Positions 32,701-44,139 are shown, counted from the first letter of the stretch. The stretch: DNA of 64,000 nt from Rhabdophis nuchalis (GCA_039707465.1 CM077647.1:45569110-45633109); one strand, 5' to 3'. Made by a program: numbers and translations. The notes: generated from the sequence alone by a model not told the origin.

Positions 32701-33739
32701 AATATAAATAGATGTCAAAATGTAAATAGATATATAGATGTTAAAAATATAAATATAAATAATCATGGGTGCTGATATTAAAAGATGTTATACAAAATGA
32801 GAGATGTTATACTAAACAGAAAATGTTATATCAAAATAGGAGAGAAGGGGGAATGGGATTAGGGTGGGTGGGGACGATGAAAAATGAAGACAGAAAGACA
32901 GACAGAAAGCCAAGAATTCCTTTGTGTAATTTTTTTATGTGTGTTACGTTTTTGAGCTGATCAATAAATAAGTTGGGGAGACTAGGATAGATCTATTTAT
33001 ATATATACACATACATACATACATACATACATACATACATACATACATACATACATACATACATACATACATACATACAGCCTTTTATATAGAATAATAC
33101 TAATACTAATAAGAATGAGATGAGATGAGACAGACAGAATATAGCTGTCATTCAGATTCATTCAGTAGTTGATTAGCTACACTAATCATAACCCTTAGAA
33201 ATGTGATGAATGAATGAATGCCTTGCTTTAATTATGACCAGGCTAGAAGCAGAGTCTTTTTCTCTTGGCCTTAAATAATAAGGCACACTGCTAAAGAATA
33301 GTGTCCAAATCTTGAATTTTAAAGTATTTTGTAAGTAGGTAATACATTTTCACTTCTACAAGCATTTGCTTAGATTTATTGGTTCTTTCTTTCTCCTCCT
33401 TTAGAGGAGAAAATTGCATTATCTGTTTGGACAGTAGCATTCAAACATGGTGATAAGTCACAATTTATTTTAATCACTAAGTGTCTTAGTTTAATCACTA
33501 AGCGACGATTTCATGATAATCGCATTATGCATATCCTACTCATTCCACCCTTCCAGGTGACTTAATCAGTATGTACGACACACTAGCTAATGTTTCTTTA
33601 GCAGTTTTCAGATATGATGGTGTGTGAATGGGTTCACAGATAAGTTGTACAATTTGAAATTAAATGAAAATAAGTCCGTATAATGTCTATGAACATTTTC
33701 AATTATCCACGCCATGGTTGATTTCAAGATGCTTTTTCC
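32701..33739. other. Non-coding stretch with simple repeats
   Basis: Short imperfect tandem of 'agatgttatac(a/t)aaa' units at 32780-32840, and a (CATA)n microsatellite at 33004-33079. No gene recognised. Confidence 0.5.
33004..33079. repeat. (CATA)n microsatellite
   Basis: About 18 tetranucleotide units. Confidence 0.95.
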
Positions 33740-33755
33740 AAAAGGTGAATGGACT

Positions 33756-34453
33756 GGAGACTGTTTCCGGCTTCCGGATGCGACGGACATGTTCCAGACA
33801 CGTCCGCCGCTTGTTTTCTCCAGCGGGCGCCTTTTGGGGCACGGGGGCTCTTGTAGAGAGCCCCCACTGTACGGGTGGCCTGCGGTGAAACTCCCCACCC
33901 CGACGGCGGTCAGGGGGTCGTTCCCGCTTCGCCCTAGGAGCTGGAGAACAGATGCGGGGGGAAGAGTTCCTCAAGAGTTCCACTCGAAGGAGTGCCGGAA
34001 CAGCAGCAATTGAAACAGCGGGCTGGAGCGGAAATTTTCAATCCTGACTGTTTGCGTTAAGGGAAAGTGGATTGCGGCTTGCTTGCAACAATGTTTCTAG
34101 GTCTGGCTGATACAATTTCTCTCACTACTCTCTCCTGCGGGCTCTGAGCTGGGCGGTGGAAAATGGCCTTTCTTTGTTCCTGATTGACTATTTTGTTTAT
34201 GGAAAATTTCCAGTGTCTCTTTGCAATTTGGACTATCTCTGGTTTTTAATGAAGATTTTTTTTTTTTGGGGATTTGTGATTTCTTTTCTGGAGTACCTTC
34301 GCTATTACATCTATTGAGTTGGAAAACTGTCTCTCTCTTGGTTCCTGTATTTTACAATGTTACAACCTTGATCAGAACTTTTGGCTCCCGGTTAGTCTCA
34401 CCAACCCCACCCTGAAAACGCCATTTTGGTGGCATTGATTTTAACAGTTAATC
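33756..34453 (+). promoter_or_regulatory. 5' UTR / presumed internal promoter of ORF1-only unit 1
   Basis: GC-rich first 250 bp ('cttccggatgcgacggacatg', 'gcgggcgccttttgggg') grading to a pyrimidine-rich stretch. From 'gaaacagcgggctg' (~34011) onward it is homologous to the 5' UTR of unit 2, which starts 'gaaacagcaggctg' at ~35580. L1 elements carry an internal promoter in this position; promoter activity here is inference. Confidence 0.55.
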
Positions 34454-35302
34454 ATGGCTCAAGAAACAGCACTGACAAGTTTAGAACAACGGATGGCTTC
34501 TCTTGAAACTGTTATACAAACTTTGGTACAAGAGATTCAAGCCCAGAGGGCAGAAAACATCAATTTCAAGAAGGAGCTATTGGACACACGGAAGCAAGTG
34601 CTGGAAAACACACAGAAGACTGAAGAATTGGAAGGGGGGTTGGCGGGGGTTAAGGGAGAGATTAAAAATGTTACTAAAGAGGTTGGGGAAATAAATGGGC
34701 ATGTGTCTAGGATTGATATGGAAAGAATGACATATTTTTTGAGATTTCAGAACGTTCTTGAGGAATCTGGTGAATGCCTCCCTGATCTTATGAGCACAAT
34801 TTTAGCAGACTATTTACAAAAATCTAAGGATGAGATCAGGGGGGACATTGACCTAGCCTACAGAATTAACTCAGCATATGCCAGGATAAATGAAGTGCCT
34901 AGAGAGATACATGTGAAATTTGTTAGAAGGTCAACCAGAGAGGAAATCCTGAAAGTGCAGAGAGGTAGTCCATTAATTTACCAACAAAAAGAGGTTGCTA
35001 TCTTGAAGCAGATCCCTAGAAAGATTCGAGAAGCAAGGAGGAAATTTTCCTTCTTGTCTAAAATTTTATTTGATCATGGGATTTGGTTCAAGTGGGTGAC
35101 ACCCGAAGGGATGCTGGTGTTCTGGGAAGGAGGAAGAGTGAGGATTAAAACAGTTGCTGAGGCGGAAGCCTTTCTTAAAAAACATTCCTCTATCTTGGGG
35201 GAAGATCCAGGGGAGACGGAGGGGGCCACGGCCCCGCCTACTGGGGGCCTGGAAGGAGAAAAAGAAGATTCAATTGCCAAGAGACTTAGATCAAAAAAAT
35301 AA
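34454..35302 (+). CDS. L1-type ORF1 protein, intact, 282 aa
   Basis: An RNA-binding chaperone-like protein of the L1 ORF1p family, which trimerises and coats L1 RNA in cytoplasmic particles. Seen: an N-terminal heptad-rich coiled coil (residues ~7-85, LEQRMASLETVIQTL onward), an RRM-like domain starting at YFLRFQNV (94-101) with DIDLAYRINS and PREIHVKFVRRSTREEIL (149-166), then a C-terminal domain (~175-245) with LKQIPRKIREARRKFSFLS and FKWVTPEGMLVFWEGGRVRI. A low-complexity Gly/Pro/Glu tail ends in a basic KRLRSKK. No stops or frameshifts. The Met start follows a stop-containing leader and matches unit 2 in position. Only 278 bp of 3' UTR follow, with no ORF2. The element would need reverse transcriptase from elsewhere. 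Confidence 0.93.
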   Translation: MAQETALTSLEQRMASLETVIQTLVQEIQAQRAENINFKKELLDTRKQVLENTQKTEELEGGLAGVKGEIKNVTKEVGEINGHVSRIDMERMTYFLRFQNVLEESGECLPDLMSTILADYLQKSKDEIRGDIDLAYRINSAYARINEVPREIHVKFVRRSTREEILKVQRGSPLIYQQKEVAILKQIPRKIREARRKFSFLSKILFDHGIWFKWVTPEGMLVFWEGGRVRIKTVAEAEAFLKKHSSILGEDPGETEGATAPPTGGLEGEKEDSIAKRLRSKK

Positions 35303-35580
35303 CTTTGCCTTGACTTTTCTTTTTGAACAATTTTGCATAATATTTGTATTTGGATTTTTTGTAAAGGACTGACAGTATTGAATTGAGAATTTAGATATAT
35401 GTACACGCTTTCACTTTGTAGTTTGATGAAAAATGTTTTTCTTTTTATTGTTATTAATGTATTTTGAGGTCCCGGAAGAGCCGACGACCTCGACGTGAAT
35501 GCTTTCAAAATTTCTTTGTATCCCTTACCCTATCCTACAGAAAAAATGTAAAACCAATAAAACTTTTTCAATATAAAAAG
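35303..35580 (+). other. 3' UTR of ORF1-only unit 1
   Basis: Contains 'gaggtcccggaagagccgacgacctcgacg', the block that appears as 'cctccgacatagaggttctc' in copy 3 and 'cgaccacctccgacatgg'-like text in unit 2, and ends 'ccaataaaactttttcaatataaaaag', including an AATAAA signal. Directly followed by unit 2. Confidence 0.8.
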
Positions 35581-36200
35581 AAACAGCAGGCTGAAAAGCC
35601 GGAGCTGGTGGAAAGCACCAAGGCTCCATTGCAACTGAGTGGCTTGTGAGTTTTACTTTCTGATTTTTGATGCCTTCAACTCTTTAAAAGTAAGAATAGA
35701 GGGGGGAGTTTGTAAAAAAAAAAAACCTCAGAAAATAAGTGGTGTTTTAAAATGCTCCCCGGCCTCGGGGAGAGAGAGAAAGCAGCATCCGACTTTTAAC
35801 TAATTGAAAATGAAAGTTTTTACCATATATGGAATTACTGTCGATACTTTGTATCTGAGTCTTGTTACAGCAGAAATGAGCTTTCATTAATTCTTCACGA
35901 CCGCCAAAGAGGCGGAAAAATGGCGCTTCTTTCTTCTCAGTAAGAAACTTTCTCTTTTGAAATGTGAACATTCCTTCAACTTTACCGGACTCTAAAATTT
36001 ATACCAACTCAAGTGACTCTCGGGATTTCTCCCATTGTGTGCCTTCTTTTTTATTGGATTGGATTGTAAAAAAAAAATTTCTCTCTGGACTTTATAGAAG
36101 TTATACTTTGAATTTGGACACAGACTTTGCCTTTTCTCCGACCTCACGGACTGCTCGCCCACCAGACGCCATCTTATATACAAGAACTTAAACTTTTACT

Positions 36201-37129
36201 ATGGCATCAAGAAAGCCTCCATCTGGGAAATCTTTTTCAGCTCCTGCTTCTGCAAAAGCCAGTCCAACTCCACAGCAAACAAAAATCACCACAATGTTAC
36301 AAAAAGAAACAGCTGGAGAGGACACGCAACAATCATCAATAGAAGAAACGCTCCAAAAGATAATGAAGGAAATAAAAGAAATCGGAAAGATATGATAAGT
36401 GTAAGATTGGAACTTTTGGAGACACAGAGAACACTAATGGAAAATAAACAAAAAATTGATGGGTTGGAGGGTGGGGCAGCTGAAATGAGGGGAGAGATAA
36501 GGGATTCTCAAAAAGAAATTGTGCACCTTGCTGGTCATATGTCTAGAATGGATTTTGAAAGAATGTCATACTTTTTAAGGTTTCAAAATGTTCCTGAATC
36601 AGATTCAGAAAATTTAAAAGATTTAATGTGCACAATTTTAGCAGATTATACTAAAAAGAGTAAAGAATATATCTGGGGGGACATAGACCTGATTTACAGA
36701 ATTAATTCAGCATATGCCAGAATAAATAATGTACCCAGAGAGATACATATTAAATTCGTAAGAAGGTCAACAAGGGATGAGATTCTGAGAGCGCAGCGAG
36801 ACGGCCCTTTGGTATATCAGCAGACAGAGATTGCTATTTTGAAACAGATCCTGAAAAAGATTCGAGACATAAGAAGGAAATATTCCTTCCTATCCAAAAA
36901 TTGTATTAAAAAGGGGTGTGGTTCAAGTGGTCAATGCCTGAAGGAATGTTGGTGTTCTGGGAGGGGGGGAGAGTAAGAATTAAAACAATTGAAGAGGCGG
37001 AAGCCTTTCTTTAAAAACATTCCTCAATCCTGGAGGATGAAAATGGGGAAGCGGGAGGGGCCATGGTCCGCCCACTGGCGGGAGGAAGAAGAAGACACAA
37101 TAGCTAAAAGACTCAGATCACAAAAATGA
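36201..37129 (+). pseudogene. L1-type ORF1, second unit, frameshifted
   Basis: Homologue of the intact ORF1 upstream, with a different N-terminal extension (MASRKPPSGKSFSAPASAKA...). Frames: 36201-36395, then 36392-36976 carrying the coiled-coil end, MSYFLRFQNVPE, GDIDLIYRINSAYARINNVPR, IKFVRRSTRDEILRAQRDG and KQILKKIRDIRRKYSFLSK, then a shifted C-terminus to a TGA at 37127-37129 (EGGRVRIKTI-like and EEEEDTIAKRLRSQK). Frameshifts at ~36393, ~36905 and ~37010. Nevertheless it ends at the same place relative to the 3' UTR as unit 1. Confidence 0.88.
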
Positions 37130-37378
37130 TTTCTTTTTTTTTTAATATTGAAATTCCTAAACGGATGTAACAGGAACAAATGATTGAATGCATGGAATTT
37201 ACGATATGATATGTCTGTATCTCTTTCCACCTTATACTGAAATTTTTTTTCTCGTATGAAACCTCTGAGGCAGCCACCACCTCCGACATGGAAGCCCTAA
37301 AATATTTCTTTTATATCCTATATACCCCTTTTCCTCTTTATAAAATTTGTAAAAATCAATAAAAATTGTTCAAAAAAA
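37130..37378 (+). other. 3' UTR and poly-A of ORF1-only unit 2
   Basis: 249 bp with the 'ccaccacctccgacatgg' block and 'aaatcaataaaaattgttc' before an A run of about 10 that ends at the target duplication. It is the true 3' terminus of the dimer insertion. Confidence 0.8.
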
Positions 37379-37394
37379 AAAAGGTGAATGGACT

Positions 37395-38192
37395 TTCTTC
37401 ATTTTTTTTCCTTTGTAAACAATTTGCTTTTACACACAGATCAGTATTTACATTTTAATTCTCACCACTCACTGAAGCACAAACTCGGAGTAATTATTGC
37501 TTGGCTGTATGTTTGCCTACAAACAAGGAGGGAAAAGAAAATGAGCAAAAACATATCAAGGAAGCCCTCAGAATTTGAAGCTAACCTAACTGGGCCTTCA
37601 TTAAATCCACAAAAAGATCAGGAAGGAGCTCCTTCATAACAGACAATGAAGAGAACAATAAATGGAGCAACATTGTCATTCTATATGTTGCAGGAATATT
37701 TTAAAAGTTCAGAAAGATTTTCATCCAATACAACCATTTCACATAGGAATATATTGAAACAGAATTTTGTCCACCCCAAGGATAAAACACCCAGACAAAA
37801 ACAGAGTATGCACAGTATAATGTGCAGATGTGTAAATTGAGGAATCAAAACAATCACTTCACTTCACAAATACATGGCATAACATAGGAGAGCAAACTCA
37901 TCATCAGAACAAGATTAAGCAATCCATCTTCATCCGAAAGACAAGGACAGCAAAGTTCACATTCTGGACAGAGAAGATCACTAATTTTAAAGATGCCATC
38001 TATGTTAAAATTGAACATTTCTCCCTCAGAAGAGGAGAAAGGATACAACACCACATATTTCCTGTTTATAATGCAGTCTTTTCAACAATCCCAAGAAAGT
38101 TCCCCTCCTGTTTACACTCTGATTCAGGTGACTCTGAGATACAGACAAACCCCTAAGTAGCCTCAAGGACTCTCAGAGAAGTAACAATCAAC
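37395..38192. other. Non-coding stretch, nothing recognised
   Basis: Short frames (for example 37388-37639 and 37854-38054 minus) without motifs or splice context that I trust. Confidence 0.4.
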
Positions 38193-38200
38193 CCTTAGAG

Positions 38201-38616
38201 CCGTGATGTTGAACCTATGGCACATGTGCCCGAAGTGGTACGTGGAGCCATGTCACCTGGGATGCACAGCGTCACCTGTTCCGCTTTCGGGTTTCTGGCC
38301 TGCATGCGCGTGTGACAATCAATTGGTGTTTGTGCATGAGGCAGTGCCGGAAACCGGAAGAGATGGTCTTCCGTTTTCCAGCATGAGCATGCACACTGGC
38401 CCACTGATCGAAGTGTGCACATGTGCAGGAGTAACCAGAAGACTTAACTGGCTGGCGCGCATGCATGAACCTCAAACCAGAATTTCATTTTCCAGTGCCG
38501 CCATGCCTCCTGGGCAGCTCCTCTTCATGGTCACGTCCCAAACAAGCTCCGTTTTTGGTGCCAGGCACACACGCTCCCTTTTCAGCACTCGGTGCCGAAA
38601 AGATTTGCCTTCACTT
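38201..38616 (+). mobile_element. hAT-type MITE, 416 bp, with perfect 8-bp duplication
   Basis: Starts CCGTGATGTTGAACCTATGG, close to the familiar 'gtgatggcgaacctatggcac' terminus of a squamate hAT repeat, and ends GATTTGCCTTCACTT. Flanked by perfect CCTTAGAG direct repeats (38193-38200, 38617-38624). CpG-rich interior with alternating 'tgcgcgtgtg' text; no transposase. Confidence 0.85.
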
Positions 38617-38624
38617 CCTTAGAG

Positions 38625-38900
38625 TGCTAATAACCAGATGACTACAAAGAATATAAATTCTTCCATTCCCACCAGTTAATTAGAACTAAAAAAAAAAGCT
38701 TCTTGGATGAGAAGTGAAATGTTTTTGAAGGAAAAAACCAGAAAAGTCCAGTTGCCTTTTGGAAAAAAACAGCTTTGCAACTCTATATAATGCATTCTTT
38801 CTTGCAATGGATAGGTGGCATACAAGACATTGGTGTTAGAACATAGATCTTTTAGCATTTGTATTTTATTGTGCTACTAATCTAAGTGAAATGTTAACAT
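38625..38900. other. Short non-coding interval
   Basis: Nothing recognised. Confidence 0.4.
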
Positions 38901-38901
38901 A

Positions 38902-39881
38902 CCGTATTTTTTGGAGTATAAGACACACCAAGGTTTTGAAGAGGCAAATTACAAAAAAAAAGTAGTTAGGTAGATAGAGGGATAGAGAGGGAGAGAAAGA
39001 AAGAGAAATAGGTAGGTAGGTAGGTAGATAAAGGGAGGGAGGGAGAGAAATAGAGAGAAATATAGTAGGTAGGTAGGGAGAGGGAGAAGAGGTAGGTAGG
39101 TAAAGGGATATATATGGAAAGAAATAGAGAGAGAAATACAGTAGGTAGGTAGGGAGTGTGTGTGTGGGTAGGTAGATAGGTAGGTAGGTAGATAAAGGAA
39201 TAGAGAGAGAGAGAAATACAGCAGGGAGAGAGAGAGTGTGTGTGTAGGTAGCTAGTAGGTAGGTAGAAGGATAAGAGAGAAATAGAGAGAGAATAGGTAG
39301 GTAGGTTGATGTTTCCAGGTGTATTTATCCATGTCCTGGAGAAGGAAATAGCTGACAAACCCTAAAACTTTGTTTCTGCTGGCACAGACACAGTTAAAGA
39401 GCCTTCCGAAAAGTGGGGGGAAACCTTTGCACTCTGCAAACCTCTCCAAAACAGCCCGTTTCTCTGCAAAAATGGGGCCATTTTTTTCCAAATAAAAGCA
39501 TGATTAGCCTTGGGGGGGGGGGGGGGGTTGAAGAGTGCTCCAGGGGGGTGGGGGTCAAAAATGAGCAAGAAACCGTCCCATTTATTGCGAAAACGGGCCA
39601 TTTTTGTGTCAAATAAATTGCATGCATAGCCCTATGGAGGCTTATAGAGTGCTGCTGGGGGCTGGGGGGGGCAAAAAACAGCCCGTTTGAGGCTAATTTC
39701 TGCCCTCCCCAGCCCCCAGGAGCTCTCTGGAAGCCTCCATAAGGCTAGGCACAGCCAGTTTGGTGAAGGGGGCAGCGTTCCGGGAGGCAAAAACATGCTG
39801 TATTCGATGTGTAAGACGCACTCAGATTTTCAGCCTCTTTTTAGAGGAAAAAAAGTGCGTCTTATACTCTGAAAAATACGG
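38902..39881 (-). mobile_element. TA-flanked MITE, ~980 bp, second copy
   Basis: Ends CCGTATTTTTTGGAGTATAAG and CTTATACTCTGAAAAATACGG, flanked by TA on both sides (38900-38901, 39882-39883). Reverse-orientation homologue of 4411-5398: same order of GTAG/GAGA tract, G-rich core, 'ggaggcttatagagtgctg' against 'tctggaagcctccata' palindrome, and 'cagcctctttttagagg' subterminus. Its complete TA duplication supports the TA reading of the first copy. Confidence 0.85.
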
Positions 39882-39883
39882 TA

Positions 39884-40430
39884 TATTGCTGGTCCATGTA
39901 TGATATGAAATATGTTAATAAATACATATTTTTTTCAAAGCCAAAATGGCTATATCCACACATAAAACAATAGGAACTGGTTGTTTGGGAACTGATAGGA
40001 ACAATACGAAACCTAAACAAAGAAATACACACAAATGATGAATGTTGGCTACATAATAACAATTGACCATCCAAACAACGAAACCATCCAAACTCTTAAA
40101 GCTTTTCTTTTCTTTTTATAAATTTTATATCATTTTATTAGATTATAGAATAAAATACACAAATACAAAAGGAAATGGTAGGACACAGTGGGGAGGGGAG
40201 GGAGGAAGAAAAGTGAGGAGGAGAGGAGGAAAAGGGGAAAAAAGGCGTCTTCCAACTCCCTCTGTTGGCAGTAGAACAAAGCATGAACATTGAATCTCAA
40301 CTTTTTACTTTTCCATAATAGTATAAACTAGCCATTTCTACTGCAACCTATTAATCTAATCAGTAAAACCCAAAATCAAAGGATTTACTTTCTAACCTAT
40401 AAATTTCTATGCAATTAAGTAGCTGATATA
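39884..40430. other. Non-coding stretch, purine-rich patch
   Basis: Purine-rich segment at ~40185-40250; otherwise AT-rich with no gene recognised. Confidence 0.4.
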
Positions 40431-40792
40431 TAGGTAGTCCTTGACTTATGACCTCAGTTGAGCCTAAAATGTCTATTGCTAAGCGAAACATTTATTAAAT
40501 GAATTTTGCCCATGTTACAACCATTCTTGCCACAATTATTAAGTGAATCACTGCAGTTTTTAAATTAGTATCATGGTTTTTAAGTGAATCTGATGTTTCC
40601 ATTGACTTTGCTTGTCATAAAGTTCCAAAAGAGGATAACATATTCTCAGGACACCGCAATTCTCAAGAGTCAGTTGCCAATTAATCTAAACTTTGATCAT
40701 GTGACCATGAGGATGCTGCAATGGTCATTAGTCACTTTCTTCAATGCCATTGTAACTTAGAACAGTCACTAAACAAACTGGTGTACTACCTT
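40431..40792 (+). mobile_element. Tigger-like MITE, worn copy
   Basis: Left end taGGTAGTCCTTGACTTATG and a decayed right end near 'ggtgtactacc'. Interior follows 11747-12136 throughout ('attgctaagcgaaacatttattaaatgaattttgcc', 'ttgccacaattattaagtgaat', 'gatcatgtgaccat'). Confidence 0.75.
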
Positions 40793-43004
40793 AACGTAAT
40801 TGAGCAGAATATATAGCCATGTATTTATAGAGTTTTGCCCTATTTCAAGCCATCACCCAGGAAGCCCATTTCCCTACAAAAGTTCAGACGTGGTTACAGT
40901 TAACCAGAAGTGCCACTTCATTAAACCCTGCAAACAAAATAGAAAAAGGCAGACTGGTGTCCATGGTTTACCACAGTATTTCTAGTGGTACTGTCTTTGG
41001 TATGCTGAGTTAATGTGCTGAACGTATTTTGCAGAATAGGCATTGTATGTAATAAAGGGGAAAAACAGCCTCCTTGAGAGTAATCATGTGTAGACTCAAT
41101 GTATTATAAGTTTAAAGGCTATCAGGGGAAGGCTTTGGGATTGAGGGAGGGAGAAAAGCAAGCAAAACACATACTTCACCTCACTTCACTGAAGAATGTA
41201 AAAGAAAAGTGCCAATGGACGTCTCTGTTCAGGTTTGTAAAGCCCTCCCAGTGCTTCAGTGAGGCTGGCCTTGAAGCAACTCCCTTTCAGAATGAAGTGG
41301 GAGGGGAATTGAGCCATTCCATCTCTTGAAAAGGAATGCCAACTGGGAGAGTAGGTGACTGCCACAAGGAGAAAGGAGCGCCTACCCATCTTCTGCTGAG
41401 GCTATCATTCCTGGAAGGAAGAAAAGAACTGTTATATCAAAGTAGCTTACCTCTTTTGTTGGACATTGTAAGTTGATTTAATACTTTTATTTTTCTAAAA
41501 GAGCTTAATGAGTGTGAATAAATTAATTCCTCTTTTAGTATATCAGCGTTTGCTTTTTGACACTGGTAGTTGCTTGCCTGCTTCCTAAAACTCTTCATAA
41601 ATGTTATGAAGTAATGTCATGTTACTAGTCTGACAATACTAGTATTAAAAAATCAGAAAGTGACCCTTTGATAGAAATCATGCAAGCTAAAGGGAGCATT
41701 TTTAATTGCCAAATAAAATAACTCAATTAAATCAGTGTGCTAAAAGTCAATTTTTGTGATGTAATGATTAAAGGGTACTAGGCTAAATCTGAAAAGATTC
41801 ATATTATATAAAAAATTCTAGCATGGTTCTTGGAATAGTTGTGAGCCTTTCTTTACAATTTGAAGTTCTAATTTTCAATATGCATCAGACTTTTGTGACT
41901 TGAACCTTTTTAGTTAGGGAGAGACTACAGGTCTTGATGTAACAGACTGCATTGAAGCAGAAATTTCTCAGAAAGGAGGGAAATGAGACAAAAGACAACA
42001 TAGCCAGGAGCTGGATTGTAGAATTTAGGAAGAGATTTAAGATAGCCACTTTCTGGAATCTTCCAGGGTATATCCATTAGGGTTAGAGTAGGGTTAGAGT
42101 TAGATTAGGGAATGGCACACCAAATGTTTCAGAATAACACCCCCCCCCCTAGTCTTCCAGAGAGAAAAAGAAAAGGGGAAATTCAAATTTGTAAGATTCT
42201 GTTAATGTAACTTAATAAAGATAGAGGTAGTCCTGGTTGTGCTTCTTGCTGAACCACACCTCGGGGCTAATACATATTTAGGTACAGGCAATATAACTAT
42301 GATTATACTTTTTAGCCCTTCCCTGCATGCATGGATTCAACTCTATTCACCCAAGATCAAACACTCACTCCTTCCTTCCGCCCAAAATTTAAATCTTGCC
42401 CCTCTAATTCCAAAATCCTTCCATTTCTTAATAGTATCCATTTTTTCATCCAGACTAGACTGCAAAATATAATTTCAATTCAGGTGAGCCCAATCCTTTT
42501 CTTTATTTTGCATCTTATAACACCTTAAATTTAACTCATGTTTTGTTCCTTGCCACACATATTTAGATATGTCTTTTTGTATTGTTTAAATTTTATATCA
42601 AATGTCAAAACTAGTATTATCTGAAATAAAAATAACATTATAGGCAAAATATTCATCTTAATCACAGATAACATAATTCTGCAGTTCTTAACATTTAATG
42701 GATCTTGCAGTCCATTTCTTTTGGGCAATAGACTTGGGAAGACTTGACACACTTGGACATTTGAAGTTTTCAACTGCCATTGTAAGAACCTGTAAGCCCC
42801 CTGCTGGTTGGTTTATTGTACTTTTTATAAATGTGATTCAATGTTCAGATTTTAGGAAGTGAAAAGAATGAACCTTTTCATAATGCCCGTAAGTTTCAAT
42901 TGTTATATTTGCTGCCAAAAATATTATGATATATGTGGCACAACTTTTAAAGAAAATGGAATAAGTTCAACATCCACAAAAGGAAATAATATACCTCAAT
43001 GATG
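40793..43004. other. Non-coding stretch
   Basis: No convincing gene. A short degenerate telomere-like run lies at 42077-42111 and a poly-C run at ~42141. Confidence 0.4.
42077..42111 (+). repeat. Degenerate TTAGGG-like run
   Basis: Reads ATTAGGGTTAGAGTAGGG... with TTAGGG/TTAGAG units over ~35 bp. Too short and degenerate to be called a real interstitial telomere. Confidence 0.5.
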
Positions 43005-43570
43005 TGGAAATTTTCTGCAGTGTTCAGAAGCTTCTGCAATACTATGTATACCTCTACAAGGTAGCAAAATGAAATGGTTTGCCTGACAGTCACCACTGTC
43101 TCTTCCACAAACAGGTGGGACAAAATTGTGGCCACATTCAGGTTGCTGCCACATGGCCTAGAAACAAACTATTTTGTTTTGCTGTTTTAACCAGGTCTGC
43201 ACAGTGTGCCGTAAAAGCTTTCTGCAGCATTCAGAAGGTTCTACAATATTATTAGGATTTCTATAAGGCTGCAAAATGAAGCAGTTTGCCTAGTGGCCAG
43301 CATTTTGTCCCTGCCCACAACAGGAGGAACAAAATGGTGGCTGCATTGAGGTCACCATCAAACAGTCCAGGAATAAACTGCTTCATTTTGTTGCCTTAAC
43401 AAGTCTGCACAATGCTTCAGAAGCTTTCTAAAGTGCTCATAAACTTCTGCAGCACTGTGCAGACTTCACTAAGGCAGGAAAACAAAGCAGTTTGTCGATT
43501 GCCATTTTGTTGCTGTCCATAAATGGGCAGGACAAAGGGCGACTGAATCACTGCCACACATAGCTGCCCT
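43005..43570. repeat. Degenerate ~210-bp tandem repeat, ~2.7 units
   Basis: Three successive units align: 'ttctgcagtgttcagaagcttctgcaatac' (from ~43013), 'ttctgcagcattcagaaggttctacaatat' (from ~43220) and a third from ~43415. Each continues to 'aggtagcaaaatgaaatggtttgcctg'-like and 'gggacaaaattgtggc(c/t)'-like text. Within a unit the 'caaaatgaa(a/g)(t/c)(a/g)gttt' segment is roughly complementary to the later 'aaactattttgttttg'. Confidence 0.7.
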
Positions 43571-44139
43571 CCTTCCAGAACATGAGGTCTGGAGAACTGC
43601 AAAAGATCAATGTGGTAGTGTGCTGCATGATGGGGATATAGGTAGCAGGCCCATGTGCTGCAGGGTTCTGGCTGGGTGAGGTGGTGGGAGAGGCAGGAGG
43701 TGACTCTGTGGTGGGTCATTAGAACAAATGACAGCAGGACTGCTACAGCCATTATAACTTGGAAATGGGATTGTATATAGCTTTTGGGAGAGGGGGGTGT
43801 TGTCTGTTTTTCACTGAACATTTGTTAAAGGCCTGTTGCACTTCAACGACTACATATATAAGAAAGACATTGATTGGCCCAATTTTTAGAGGCAATATCT
43901 AGTTAGCTATAAACAAACAAACAAAAGACAGTTAAAGTACATGTTCTGAATACAATATAGTAGAGACCAAGGTACACATTCACCCAGGTACCTGTCTTTC
44001 TGTTTGGGCCTGGAAGTGAGATGTGAAACCATTAAAATACATAGGTTTTATATACCGGGTCTCTTGTAGCAGTAAAATTTAATTTGGTTGTACGTAGACT
44101 GTAAATTCTGAATTGGATTGTTTGTTTCACTTCTTGCAG

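Larger units (their letters stand above)
33756..37378 (+). mobile_element. Tandem dimer of L1-like ORF1-only elements in one insertion
   Basis: The 3.6 kb block is bounded by perfect 16-bp direct repeats AAAAGGTGAATGGACT (33740-33755 and 37379-37394). The junction with an oligo-A run and the AAAA start of the duplication fit L1-type target-primed insertion. Inside are two homologous units in the same direction: unit 1 has 5' UTR (33756-34453), ORF1 (34454-35302) and 3' UTR (to ~35580); unit 2 has 5' UTR (~35580-36200), ORF1 (36201-37129, broken) and 3' UTR ending in poly-A at 37378. No repeat separates the units and no ORF2 is present in either. Confidence 0.9.

Noticed and set aside
33608..34013. 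Arg/Pro-rich frames on both strands at the start of the ORF1-only element
   Set aside because: GC-rich 5' UTR without family similarity; not shared in frame with unit 2.
43005..43570. CRISPR-like direct repeats
   Set aside because: Vertebrate DNA, ~210-bp diverged units with no short identical repeat/spacer pattern; it is a tandem array.
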